From positions 106,745,488 to 106,809,487 of the forward strand of contig CM060984.1 in the NCBI GenBank assembly GCA_030765065.1: 64,000 nt of DNA, written 5' to 3'. The stretch comes from Deroplatys truncata (taxonomy: Eukaryota; Arthropoda; Insecta; Mantodea; Mantidae). The notes under the pieces were generated by a model. The model was not told where the DNA came from. It did not search any database and was given only the letters and a program-made list of their open reading frames with translations. Positions 22,701 through 34,347 of this stretch are shown in pieces. Position numbers and translations under genes: made by a program. Each line of letters begins with the position of its first letter. Position 1 is the stretch's first letter.

Positions 22701-23462
22701 AAAAACATGATTTACTCTGATTACATATTCTCCAAGTGTATTATGAATTAAATGATACTTACTGAGCACCTTTCACTATTAAATCTCTTGCTTCTGGCAG
22801 GTAGTTTATTTCAGAAATACTTTCCTCTACCTCAGGAATACAAGTTGGTAATCTCTTAGCTCTGAGAAATAGAATTCTAACATATAATTCTCTTCAGTGT
22901 GAATCAAGCAATGCAATTAAGAGAAGATAAATGGCGTTACATTTTACCTGCTAGATTTTCTCTTTCCCTCGTTCTCTCTGCTTTTGTTTCTCTTGTTTAT
23001 TTGACCTATATACCATCCGAGATGGACACAGCATTAAAGAACGTACTATCACCTTCTCTGAAAACCTCTTTTGCTTTTAGTAAGATACTCTCCACGTATT
23101 TTGACACCCTAACAGCTTTTACAGTAAGAATGTAATGCCTCTGCGTCTGTAAGATCTTACTTTTAGTTTATGATCCCTAGAGTAGCTTATGATGTTCAAG
23201 AACAAGAGTTTCCTGAACCAACACCATTACTATTATTCTTGTTTTGACCTTAGAGATTACTAGTTTCCATGTCTCAACTTTCACTTCAGTATGTGAAATA
23301 CAAATAGACAGCCCGTTACAGAGGGCGATACTAGAAGCCCAAAAATAATCATGCGTCATCCTTTTGCCACCCTGCCATATTATTTTCGCGTAACAATGTT
23401 ATAAGGTTTGAGTATTTTTAAAGTCGTGCAAGTAGTTAAAACAAATAAAGTTCAACATATTT
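22701..23462. other. Unassigned stretch
   Basis: Two modest frames (22899-23135 plus, 23177-23359 minus) lack recognisable motifs. No repeat matched. Confidence 0.4.
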
Positions 23463-24318
23463 TTACTTTCGTTATTATGTACTTACAATAAGTAGAGAAA
23501 ATTATATATTCCACCCAGAAATATGTTTTGGGCCACACAAACCCAAAAATGATATATTATTAGAAAAAAGATTCATTTGTGTGTGTGTGTGTTTGTCTGT
23601 GTGTTTGTGAACACCAAACTGAAAAACGAAATGTGGGATAAATACCAAGTTCAGTACTTTCAAAGATACGACAGGAAACTTTTCAAGAAAATCCCCCACC
23701 CTAAATTACCCTTTACTTGGAAAAACTTTCTAAATTTTTCAGTTTCTGAAAAAAGCTTTAATTTTTTTTATTAAAATACCTAATATTAAAGATATTTACA
23801 TGACAAATAAAATGTATATCTTGAATTTTCTGGCAATAACTTACGAAGTCCTCTTCATTCGAGAGAAATTTGACATAATCTTGTATAACCGGTAAATTTT
23901 AAGTGATAGGTGAAAATCCACTGCACAAAAATGTAATCTGTTTAAAATACACAATTTATTCCAAATAACATTTTCTTTGGCATTGGCATTTCCGAGATAT
24001 CCGTTTTTAATTGTTACAATTGTTACAGTATTTTGTCCTTCTTTTAAAGTCCTATCGATTTTTCTTTGTTTCTTGCGATGTTATGGACACAGTACGAGAT
24101 TTTAAATCCAGCGTATAGCCTTCAGTTCTAAAACATTATAACTGTCGCTATTCTCTTTGCATAACGAAATGTGTAATGCAGCTATTTCCGAAATGCTTTA
24201 TCTCGATTAAAATTAAGCAGTTAGGAAAATAAATTTTTGCAGGAATAATTCATATATCCACTAATAAGCGATAGAGAATATAAAAGGTCTTGTGAATGTG
24301 ACACATCAGATATATTTT
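23463..24318 (-). mobile_element. Family A copy abutting the next copy
   Basis: Outer arm (shortened), GT-rich tract at 23577-23605, internal blocks, and left end 'cttgtgaatgtgacacatcag'. Its left end lies within about 6 bp of the arm of the copy at 24325. Confidence 0.8.
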
Positions 24319-24324
24319 TATTGT

Positions 24325-25302
24325 TACTTTCTCTACTACATATAGTAAGTAGGGGAAGTATTGTATTCCACTCAAAACTTCGATACCGAGATTTCACAGG
24401 AAATATATGTTTTGAGGCCCCCTGAATCCAAAACATTTGATGTGTTACGTTCACATGACTTTCTCTACTCTTGTACAAACTATTTTTACAAAGACTTATT
24501 CTCCATATGCTTCATGTTAATTGAGATATCGAGATGTTAATCTTATTGCTAATTTTCTTGTAGATACAAGGGGAGTTGGTAGACTTTAAGCGATAGTCAA
24601 ATGTTTTAAGAGCTGGTTGCTATGTGGAGTATGCCATTCTCTTTGCATTACCGGACAAAAAAAATGAATAAGGAATTATCCATTTGAGAAAAAGTATAAG
24701 TATTGGAAACTTTAAGGGAATAACAAGCAATATCTCGAAAATGGTTCACTCAACAAAAAAATGTATATGACATAAATTGTGTATTTTAACGCAATCTACA
24801 TTTTTGTGTAGTAAACTTTTGTCTATCTCTTATGGTTTACCAGTTAAGCAAAAGTCGTTCACAATGAACAATACTTGTGGAGATATTCCCAGAAAATTAG
24901 ATATACGTTTCATTTGTCATGAAAATATCTTAAACATATGATATTTTAATCAAAATCGTTAGAGCCATTTTTGAGAAAATTAAAATTTTCGAAAACTGTT
25001 CCATGTAAAGGGCAATATGGGGTGGGAGGATTTTCTTGAAAACCTTCGTGTCACATCTCTGGGAGATACTGAACTTAAATACCAAGTTTAATGTTTATCC
25101 GACTGTTCGTTTCTGAGTTGCGCTGTTCACAAACAGACAGATACACATATACAGAGACACACAGACACACACGGACATGTTCCCAAAAATATTTTTTTGG
25201 ATTCAGGGGGTCTAAAACATATATTTTCGGTGAAATCTCGGTATCGAATTTTTGAATGGAATACAATACTTCCCCTACTTACTATGCGTAGTAGAGAAAG
25301 CA
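24325..25302 (+). mobile_element. Family A reference copy with both inverted repeats
   Basis: The left arm (24325-24433) is the reverse complement of the right arm (25195-25302) with few mismatches; outer tips are TACTTTCTCTACTAC and GTAGTAGAGAAAG. Internal order: left end block with TGTGTTACGTTCACATGAC, 'tacaaactatttttac', 'gttaattgagatatc', 'atctcgaaaatggttc', 'gagccatttttgag', 'ttccatgtaaagg', CA tract (25140-25178), right arm. No open frame above about 90 codons is special to it. It lacks transposase, so mobilisation would need a partner. Length 978 bp. Confidence 0.88.
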
Positions 25303-25310
25303 AAAAGCAT

Positions 25311-25560
25311 ACTTTTTCAAATGGAAATTCATTATTCATTTTCTTTGTCCTGGTAATGCAAAGGGAATGGAATACTGTACATTGCAACCAGCTCTTAAAA
25401 TATTTGACTATCGTTTAAAGCCTTGCATCTACAAGAAAATTAGCAATAAGATTAACATCTCGATATCTCGATTAACATGAAGCATATGGAGAATAAGCGT
25501 TTGTAAAAATAGTTTGTACAAGAGTAGAGAAAGGCATGTGAGTGTAACACCAGATTTTTT
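25311..25560 (-). repeat. Inverted duplicate of family A left half
   Basis: Reverse complement of about 24436-24693, from 'tcaaatggaaattcattattc' to the T-run at 25555. Together with the neighbouring copy it forms long inverted arms about 620 bp apart. Confidence 0.8.
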
Positions 25561-25561
25561 A

Positions 25562-26063
25562 AGCAGGAGTCCTACTGTCTGCCGCATCCCGCATTTCGAT
25601 CGTCATGTCTATCACTCCATTCATCTCCTCCAATAGCCCTATCGAGCATAGCCGTCCTAATTCTTTCTATCCATTGCGTTAGCGGTCTTCCTATTCTCCT
25701 TCTGTTCACTAAATTACAACTCAGAGCTCCTTTTGGCCATATTTCCTCTTCCTCCGTTTCACATGACTGCCTAGTTTCTATCGTATGTAATTTAGAGAGA
25801 CTACATACTCTCCTTCGGAAACACATTTCCTCAGTCCCAATTACCCTTTTATCTTTACCCGATAGTTGCTGACATTAGGTCCCATAATATAATATCGGTT
25901 ACACAACAGCACTGTATATCATCATCTTTGTATGAATTTTCATTCTGTTCGACCATAACAACCATTTAATAGATTAAATAGCTTTCTTCCGTTGTACTTG
26001 ATTGTGAATGTATTTCTGAGTTATTCCCTCTGCTGATCTAACGCTTCCCAGATACGAGAGTAA
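25562..26063 (-). pseudogene. LINE ORF2 C-terminal part (split)
   Basis: Minus-strand frames give LLSYLGSVRSAEG and IHNQVQRKKA (the block after the YADD domain), MMIYSAVV, PILYYGT, GTEEMCFRRRVC, and RRRIGRPLTQWIERI, in the order typical of non-LTR ORF2 proteins, with stops and shifts. It continues the reverse transcriptase at 27701-28015; the sequence between is a mariner element carrying an LTR. Inactive. Confidence 0.75.
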
Positions 26064-26104
26064 GGGAATAAGTATTCCCACATATTTTAAATTTATTATA
26101 ACGA

Positions 26105-26277
26105 TAATATAAACTGCTATTACCTCAGGTTTTAGCGTAGTCCCCTTGCTTCTCAATTCATATGGTCCATCGTTGCACAAACTTTCTGATGCCCTCAGAA
26201 AAAAGGTTTTTAGGTTGAGCAGCAAAACCATGTATGCACTGCTTCCATTTCTTGGTCTGGAGTGAAGCGTGAAGAAG
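26105..26277 (-). pseudogene. Mariner transposase C-terminal fragment
   Basis: Minus-strand frames read MEAVHTWFC, then FSEGIRKFVQRWTI and IEKQGDYAK, matching the end of mariner transposases (FFSDGI-KLVQRW...C-EK-GDYVE). A frame shift and a stop are present. It lies inside the right inverted repeat at 26064-26092. Confidence 0.75.
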
Positions 26278-26326
26278 GTATTGTTTTAGGAGTTGTATTA
26301 TAGTTTGACTGTTGGGGAGCCGAACT

Positions 26327-27207
26327 TGATGAAGTAACTGCCCCACATATGGTACACAGTTTCCGGTGGCCTTCGCCCCAACTTTACTTTCCGGTGGCCT
26401 TCGCCCCAAGTTTAGGAATCAACTTTGTATTTTAATGTTTTCTTTAAATATTATATATTTATGTTTGCCTCGGCTGCGCCGGTATTAATTTGTAGAAACA
26501 TGTATCTCTGAACAAGGTGTGATGTGGCTACAGAATGTAGGCTTAAACAAATTATAATGTTTACTTCCCTCCATTTATTAATCCTTCACACGATTAAATA
26601 ACACTTCACTGATATAGAGAGCTGTGAGATTATTTATTAATTACTTACACTTTTTAACACGTAAACTTTATATTCTCGCCGTAATGAATTTTCGTCTCAC
26701 ACTGAATACGTATTAAACTTCTCGAGGACGCGTCTCGCGTCCAGTTAGGAACGCTGTCTACTAGCAACTGACTTCTACCGCCTGAATTTGCAAATTTCAT
26801 ATTTCAAGTCTCAGATTGACTAATCCTACTCCAATAGAATACTTTTATTTAACTTTTAGCCTTTCTAGTTGTTGATTGGCTATTTATAAACTGTTTTAAA
26901 AATATTACATTATTGTTTCCAAGAATAACTAGTAGCATTATTAAACTTTCCAATTCATTGTTGCTCAAGGTTACCTCATTGTTAGCAACTTTTGACCTAT
27001 ATTCTCACAGTTCCAATATTATTAATTTATGTAATATATTCACATAACATTATTATACATGTATACAATAATATAAACATTAATACAATGACTGTTACAT
27101 ACATTTTATATGTTATTTATACACATATTGCTTTAAGGTGGGCTGTTATTATATTTTATATTATATAATTAGACTGAGATCATTTACATGTTAAAAACAC
27201 TGTCTCA
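26327..27207 (-). mobile_element. LTR family D, copy D2
   Basis: Minus-strand LTR starting TGAGACAGTG (27207) and ending CA at 26327, followed by AG and TTCGGCTCCCCAACAG (primer-binding-like, 26309-26324) plus about 30 bases shared with D1 and D3. It sits inside the mariner relic. Confidence 0.75.
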
Positions 27208-27235
27208 AGCGATAGCCCCTTAAGACATTTTTAAG

Positions 27236-27550
27236 TGGACCAAAAAAATAAAAAAGATATGGTTTGCCACTTCATCGAGTCATTCTTCGCCTCTCTGAAT
27301 CAGTATACGGAGTATTCATTGGCGTCACTAGTGGATATGGATGGGCGTCCTGCTCTTTCCTCGTCCTTCACAGTTGACCGACCATTTTTGAGCTTTTCAA
27401 CCCATCCTTACACATTTCGTCGGGGTAAACATTAGCCCCATATTGTGCGAAAAGTCTGATGGATTTTGACTCCTAGTATACCGTCAGTCGACAAAAAAAC
27501 GTATAACCGCATGCTGTTCTTTGGTACAAACGGTGAGGGGTGCAGCCATG
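27236..27550 (-). pseudogene. Mariner transposase N-terminal fragment
   Basis: The frame from ATG (27548-27550) reads CTKEQHAVIRFLSTDG, then KNGRSTVKDEERAGRPS, a hallmark of the mariner DNA-binding region (helix-turn-helix ending in a GRPS linker). Stops at three points and a shift show decay. Only about 100 of the usual 340-350 residues are present before the LTR boundary. Confidence 0.8.
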
Positions 27551-27700
27551 TTTATTGTGTAACAATGCAACACTCACTGGCGTGATAAGTGTCAAACATT
27601 CCACAAGTGGAGACAAAGGAATAACATTTCGATGTGCTCGCGCACAAACCGATAGAGCTAATCTACAAACAATTAAAAATAGTGTGCGGATACTTATTGA

Positions 27701-28015
27701 CTTATCCTTGTACTTAAATTCATTACGTTCCCTGACGTTCCAAATATACAGTTCTTGTCCTCCTACTCTCAGGTATATTCATGTTGAGACCCCATTTCTT
27801 ATACTTCACCTCCAGTTTCCTCAACATGTATTCGACATCATATTCTTCACTAGCTATAATGACTTGATCATCCGCATACAAAAGTTTCGTCAAAGAAGAA
27901 TCCTTCAAACCTGATATTTTCTTCCTTCATTCACTAAGCATTTCCTGAATCATATTTTAAACAAAGTAGCTGATAAGCAGCGCTGCTTAAGACCCTTTGT
28001 AATGGAAACGATTCC
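27701..28015 (-). pseudogene. LINE reverse transcriptase core fragment
   Basis: Minus-strand frames read GLKQRCLSATLFKI (the block before the active site) and LTKLLYADDQVIIASEEYD with the YADD catalytic motif, then LRKLEVKYKKWGLNMNI. Upstream domains and the endonuclease are not recognised. Together with 25562-26063 this is one LINE copy split by the mariner/LTR nest. Confidence 0.8.
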
Positions 28016-28408
28016 TAAATGTTTCCCTATTTGACAGCACTTTGAACTTTAAATGTGTTTTCAGAAGTTTTCAGTCCTTAAAATGTCCCATGTCACAGAT
28101 ATATTTGTGTGTCACCTATTACATTTAACTTATTAGTAGAACTTCATGAAATGATAAGATAAAATGTTATATGCCTCGGTGAATTACTTACTTGCTTTAT
28201 TTCACAAAACTTTCATTATTTGATATTCACAAAATGCAAAAAGAGACAAACTGAAGTTTATTCTTTCCGCATTCAACACTGTTTTCTTTATAATCTTTTA
28301 AACCTAAAAGATAACGTTCTGATATACAAACGTTTGACACGTCGAGGATTGCAAGCACATAGGAAATTAAACATGTAAGTGTATCGGGTACCCTCATGTT
28401 CGCGTGTT
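28016..28408. other. Unassigned AT-rich stretch
   Basis: May include diverged upstream LINE sequence on the minus strand. No motif seen. Confidence 0.4.
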
Positions 28409-28555
28409 TGTGGCAGCATTTTTAACACTTAAATGATTTACGTCTAATTATATAATATATAAATTCAATAACAGCCCGCCTTAAAGCAATATGTATATGT
28501 AACAATGTATAAAAGGTGTATATTACAGTCATTGTATATATTTATATTATTGTAT

Positions 28556-29040
28556 TGTCGTGACCTCTAAACAACTGCTCAAAGGGAAGTAGGCAACTCG
28601 CTATATAAGGTACCAGGAAGTTAAACAATTTAAACAAGGCGAGACCACGACAAGGGACGCAGCTAAATGAAAATGAAAAATGTTATAGAATATCTGATAA
28701 AAGGATTCCTACATGGTTCAGAATGGAAGGAAGGAACTTTATACTATGGTAAATTATACAGAATAGAAATGGATGGTAGGGGGTTTATTAAATATAAGGG
28801 TACATTACCTCCTTGACTTCATGTCCACTCGTCGAGGACGCCATACATCTTCGTGCATGAAGAGTGCGTAACAACACGACCTGTCCGGTGCGCCTCTACT
28901 CACTGACTGCCAAGCCAAGCCAAGCCACGCCACTACAGCGTGGGACGCTATCTAAGCTTCTACCCCCACCACTCTTACGTAATCCCCGATCCAGGCGACC
29001 AAGGACACGTATGCACTTAACAATGCTTGCCTACGTGACA
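28556..29040 (-). repeat. LTR of the 4.2-kb element (3' LTR in element sense)
   Basis: 485 bp, with about eight mismatches by eye to 32274-32758. Contains a TATATAA word (28594-28600), a run of CCAAG repeats (28911-28925), and TG/CA termini. Confidence 0.85.
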
Positions 29041-32000
29041 TCTCCCCCTGGTCACCCAGATCGACGCCCTCGTCGACACAAGGAGGATTTTGTTTGTGGA
29101 GAAGAAAAAAAAGTACAATACAGAAGAAAATATGACATACAGGAGGTTAGATAATTGGACAACAAGCAGTATCTGTGAATGTATATGAAGCATACATATC
29201 TGTGAAAGAATTAAATGCTGATTAGCATATTTGGGAGTCTCGAGTGCCTCTGACGATGTTTTTGTTTGACAGATCACCTACGTACGAGTACCCCGCACAC
29301 GCACACTACACCATGCTGCCACTGGTACATGCACACTACACTTTACCTGGATGTTGCGACGTAACTGTTTGTGGGTGGGATTTCCACATCACCCACAACG
29401 ACGAATTTTCAGCCGCAGTCTTTCAGGTGCTGCAGGTCGCTGAAGATGTGGGGGAGCAATCTTTAGCTTGGAGTGCCTCCCAAAATAGTGGCTCCTTATG
29501 CCACTGCAGTGTAGTGGATGAACAACAGCTGTCTCTGGAACCTCTGGAGTGACTGTCCAGCGGGGGTACTCCTCTTGACACTCGAGCTCCCGAATCAGCA
29601 ATGTCACTATACAAAAATCACAGAAAGGTAAAAATGGTGCTCCAGAAGATATTCGCACATAAAGAACGAGTAGTATGTGATTTACAGTAAAAAGATTTAA
29701 AATGCCAAAAAGGTTTACAATCAATCAATTCTTTTAGTATGGGGCAAAGAGAAAAAAAATTACTACATGTTGACAAAAACTGAATTTTACAAGGGGTTAC
29801 CATCCCAAATTTAACACAAACTGCTTTAGAATCCAAATACAGAGACATAAAAGGACCAGAATACATAAATATTACATCAGTGACATTCATTGTTCACATA
29901 CAATAACACAACACAAATATAGAAACTCATTTGGGATCCCAATATTATTTAACCAGCTGGTACTACTAATGAAAAGAAATAAGTGCACTTACAATACATT
30001 CATACATGACAATGAAATGAAATCATTCATACTGACCATGACCCAAACTATACACAACACTCACTTAAATAACTAACCAAAACTACTGTGTGCATTACTA
30101 CAGACTTCAAAAATAAATCCACATTACATACATCAAACTACACCTCATTACATTCTTTCAACTACAATACTCGTGCTTTACTGTCAAATATATAGGCTCC
30201 TCTACATTACTATCTTATCCATCTCATTATTATCCTCATCATCTCAATCATCATCATTATTTCATTCATCATCATCATCATCATCATCAGTATTTCAATC
30301 TTCATCGTCTTAGCTTTCAACTTTCTCGTATACAGTAATTACTGAGAAAATAAAATATCTTCACTGACGTATCTCATTCAATATCTGCAAAGTCAAAAAT
30401 ACCTGACATAGGCATAAACTTAAAGAATCACATTGACATTTCGGGAATGACACAAATAACATATTACGCTGTTGCATCCACATCCTTCGAATCAAAATTA
30501 AGCTGGAAAATAGATGGTATTAAAACTCGCTATATAAGATGGCACTAAACTTGTTGCATAAACACACAAAAAAATTATTCTCATTGCATACACTTCATTG
30601 CATTTACTCTCGTGTGAATACATCACACACGCTATACTGGGCACGTTTCAGCAACACCAATAAGCAAAATATTTCTCAACTCATCACATCAAATCGAATT
30701 TCCAGGTGCATGTAGCCCTCCTGAAAAATCAAAACATTTACACTTCAACAATCGGGGTTACTCTTTGGCACTTCCACCGAAGCTGACATCAACTCATCTC
30801 ATCTCCTCTCTCACATTACCACCGTCGGGGTTACTCTTAGGCACTTCCACCGAGGCAAATATTAACTCATATCTCACATAACCTCACAAACATATACACA
30901 CACTATTCTTGCAACAATTTTCTGCAAAGAAAAGATCACAGCATCATAATGAAACCCAAATCAAACCAAATCGAATGCAACAGAACAAATCACATCATTA
31001 CCCAAAACAATACTGTCACAGAGCATTCCTGAAAATCAAAGCTTAATTAAGCACACAGTACACATCAAACACATTCCTGCAGCATAACATAACATACCAA
31101 ATAATTTGCAATGCCCAAAACAGAATTCAAAATTTAAGTTACATAAAATGGTGATAAACATTCAATTTAGCAGAGACATTCATAGCACACATTATTCCTG
31201 AAAAGCAAAGCTTAATTAAGCATTAGTCAGTGAAATAATAAAAATTTAGCATACCTGTGTGAGTTGTGAAACTGTTTCATTCGTCTAAACTTTAGCACAC
31301 ACAATGTTCACATACTTACAGGTTTTGTTTCTTATTCTTTCTTTTTACCATAAAATTCCAGTGTAACTTTCCAAAATCTGGTAACACACATATAGCTGAT
31401 CCAATCAACATCCACGTCGTACTGGTCCATATTGGAGTCACGTTAAACCTAATTAGGTGAAGATACTGGCAAGGCTGGTAGTAGCTGAAACTTTTACTTA
31501 AATTAGTCATCTTGAAATACTTCCCCCGCCCAAAAAATAGACATTGCGTAACTAGATAAACCAAACATGGCAACGGTGAAGCAAAATTATCATCATTATG
31601 ATTAGCACTATTCGTACCGCGAGCGTACAATGCACAAATATGAATTTTCAATATATATACTCTTGACTTCTTTCGTTTTATTATTTTAAATATTTAAAAC
31701 AGTTACACCACACTTTTTATACACACGCAATTTTAAACACACAACACGCGAAATTTGAAATATTTGCTTCCCTTTCGAGTCGTTAACACTTACAAGATGA
31801 CGCAACCAATAAATGCAATGTTACGTAGACCAGCTAACACACGCAACTATATTATCAAAGTTACAAATATCGCCCAATTTTTTCACAATTTACAAAAATA
31901 AGTACTTTAAAATGACCAGTACGAATGATTTACCACAGTAACAGAATTTAGTAGAAGTGAAGCCAAGGCAAGGGGAAAAATGGAGCCAAAAGTTTTAGCG

Positions 32001-32273
32001 TCACGCCACCGACAGACAATGGAAAAAATATAAAACTGAACTTAAAATTGAAATTTAGATACGGGACTTTCAGAAAACAATACAACAGGAATTTAGAATA
32101 AAGGAACCACAAATGATACAACCAAAACCCTTACCCTTAAGCCAAGAAAAAGATTTACATTTTTAACGAACACGTGGAGGACCAAAAACGTTACATTTTA
32201 GTGAACAAAAAAACTTTTTCAGTTAAAAATCTCAAAAATATCCGGCCAAAATACTCGGCGCCTCACACCAAGA
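29041..32273 (-). other. Interior of the 4.2-kb LTR element, no recognised coding
   Basis: Frames of 60-111 codons on both strands overlap and show no retroelement motifs. A GGGGTTACTC/CACTTCCACCGA block occurs twice about 73 bp apart (30753 and 30826), a CTTAATTAAGCA block twice (31042 and 31211), and an ATC microsatellite at 30267-30289. The T- and A-rich character suggests a long non-coding packaging RNA. Confidence 0.6.
30267..30289. repeat. (ATC)n microsatellite
   Basis: About seven ATC units inside the LTR element interior, within a broader ATC-rich segment from 30235. Confidence 0.85.
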
Positions 32274-32758
32274 TGTCGTGATCTCTAAACAACTGCTCAA
32301 AGGGAAGTAGGCAACTCGCTATATAAGGTACCAGGAAGTTAAACAATTTAAACAAGGCGAGACCACGACAAGGGACGCAGCTAAATGAAAATGAAAAATG
32401 TTATAGAATATCTGATAAAAGGATTCCTACATGGTTCAGAATGGAAGGAAGGAGCTTTATACTATGGTAAATTATACAGAATAGAAATGGATGGTAAGGT
32501 GTTTATTAAATATAAGGGTACATTACCTCCTTGACTTCATGTCCACTCGTCGAGGACGCCATACATCTTCGTGCATGGAGAGTGCGTAAGCACACGACCT
32601 GTCCGGTGCGCCTCTACTCACTGACTGCCAAGCCAAGCCAAGCCACGCCACTACAGCGTGGGACGCTATCTAAGCTTCTACCCCCACCACTCTTACGTAA
32701 TCCCCGATCCAGGCGACCAAGGACACGTATGCACTTAACAATGCTTGCCTACGTCACA
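32274..32758 (-). repeat. LTR of the 4.2-kb element (5' LTR in element sense)
   Basis: Pairs with 28556-29040 at the same length. The low mismatch count implies insertion well after LTR D3 had settled. Confidence 0.85.
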
Positions 32759-33530
32759 GTATACATGTAATATTGTTATCTGAATCTATTACAATTTAAT
32801 AATGTAGGAGCTGTGAGAATAATAGGTTAAAAGTTGCTAACAATGAGGTAACAATGAAGTAACCTTCAGGCAATAATGAATGTGAAAGTTTAAATACTAT
32901 TAGTCATTATTGCAGCAACAATAATTTAAATTTTTGTGACAGATTATAAAATAGATAATCAACAACCAGAAAAAAGCTTAAGTTAAATAAAAGTATTCTA
33001 TTTGATTAGGAATAGCCAATCAGAGACTTGAAATACAGAAATTTACAAATTTTAGGCGCTAGAAATTAAGTCAGTTGCTTGTAGGCAGCGCTCATAACTG
33101 GACGTGTTGGTTATAGACAGTGTTCCTAATCGGACGCGAGACACGTCCTCGAGAAATTTGATACGTATTCGTGTGAGACGAAAATAGTTTACGAGTTAAA
33201 AAGTGCAAGTAATTAATAAAAGAATCTCGCAGCTCTCTATATCAGTGAAGTGTTATTTAAATTGCGTCAAGGATTAATAAATGTAGTGAAGTAAAATTAT
33301 AATCTGTGTAAGCCTACATTCTTCAGTCGCACCACAACCCTGCAAAGAAAAACATGTCTCTAACATTAATACTGACGCAGCCGAGGCAAACATAAATATA
33401 TAATATTTAAAGAAACAGTCAAATTACAAAGTTAATATTTTTTTAAACATTTGGGGCAAAGTCCACCGGAAAGTACATTTGGGGCGAAGGCTACCGGAAA
33501 CTTTTTACCATACGTGCGGTTGCAACTACA

Positions 33531-33763
33531 AATTCGGCTCCCCAACAGTTGAACTATAATACAACTCCTTCAACACAATCTACTTCAAAATTGACGCCCA
33601 AAGCATGGTGGAAATAATTTAGAAATAACAATACAATAAACCAACTATTTCAATTTGTAATGTAGTTGTTCTCAGGTACTAAACTCTTTGTGAAGAGAGT
33701 TAAAATTTAGCCTTTTTTTGTATTCATTGAATGTAATTAGAATGCTGTCATGTATCTTGAATT
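33531..33763 (+). repeat. Post-LTR stub of family D3 with primer-like motifs
   Basis: Two primer-binding-like units (33533 and 33591) are shared with D1 up to 'aataacaatacaa', after which the sequence diverges. The rest to 33763 is unassigned. Confidence 0.5.
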
Positions 33764-34347
33764 TATGCTTCCTCTGCCACGCACATAGTAGGTAGAGAAG
33801 GTATTGCATTCCACCCAAAAATTAGTATTGGGATTTCACCGGAAATACATGCTTTGAGGCCCCTAGAACCCAAAACAGCAGTTCTAGAAACATGTCCGTG
33901 AGTGTGTGTATGTTTGAATACCTCTAAAACGAAAAATTTTACGTTCAATACCTTCCAAGGATACTACACGAAAATTTTACGAGAAAAATCCCCCTACCGC
34001 AAACTACCCCATACATGGAATTTTTTTGGAAAAATATGTTTTACTCAAAAGTTCAAACGACATTTACATAACAAATAAAATGCATGTCATGAATTTTTTG
34101 TAAATATCCTGTGAACTCCTCTTCATTCACAAGGAACTTTACATAATCTTGTATAACTGATAAACGTTAAAGGATTGACGAAAATGTACAACACAAACAT
34201 TGTAGATCTCTTTAAAATACATAATTTATTCCAAATAGCTTTTTCTGTGGCTTAAGCCATTTTCGAGATATCCGTTATTAATAGTTCCAATTGTTCAATA
34301 CTTTACCATTCTTATGTCCTGTCGATTTTCAGCTGCTTCCCGAGATA
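33764..34347 (-). mobile_element. Family A copy, left half missing
   Basis: Outer arm ('cacatagtaggtagagaag', 'tttcaccggaaatacatg'), short GT tract, and internal blocks to 'tgtcgattttcagctgcttcc'. Truncated there. Confidence 0.8.

Larger units (their letters stand above)
26064..27700 (-). mobile_element. Mariner-like transposon relic, split by LTR D2
   Basis: Terminal inverted repeats are visible: on the minus strand CAATAAGTATCCGCACAC at the 27.7-kb end, and the complement of 26066-26085 (GGAATAAGTATTCCCACAT) at the other. The transposase N- and C-terminal parts lie just inside. The central part, including the catalytic domain, is missing and an LTR of family D occupies its place. The element itself interrupts a LINE. 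Confidence 0.75.
28552..32762 (-). mobile_element. 4.2-kb LTR element lacking gag-pol, with GTAT target duplications
   Basis: The element spans 28556-32758 and is flanked by GTAT (28552-28555 and 32759-32762). Two LTRs of 485 bp each start TGTCGTGA and end TACGT(G/C)ACA. On the minus strand a purine tract AGGGGGAGA lies directly before the LTR (29041-29049), and a TGG-starting primer-site candidate (TGGTGTGAGGCGCC) lies three bases after the other LTR (about 32270-32257), so the element reads on the minus strand. The 3.2-kb interior has no recognised gag, protease, reverse transcriptase or integrase, so it resembles LARD-type non-autonomous LTR elements. Confidence 0.85.
28409..33530 (+). mobile_element. 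LTR family D, copy D3, split by a 4.2-kb LTR element
   Basis: The first part 28409-28555 (TGTGGCAGCA...ATTATTGTAT) and the second part 32763-33530 (ATACATGTAATATTG...ACTACA) are continuous in D1. Removing the insert and one GTAT leaves about 915 bp, close to D1. AA and TTCGGCTCCCCAACAG follow the end, then a second primer-like unit (TTGACGCCCAAAGCATGG, about 33591). Confidence 0.85.

Noticed and set aside
29389-29724. 111-codon minus frame as a gag gene
   Set aside because: It has no zinc knuckle or other gag motif and overlaps a plus-strand frame of similar length. Probably chance.
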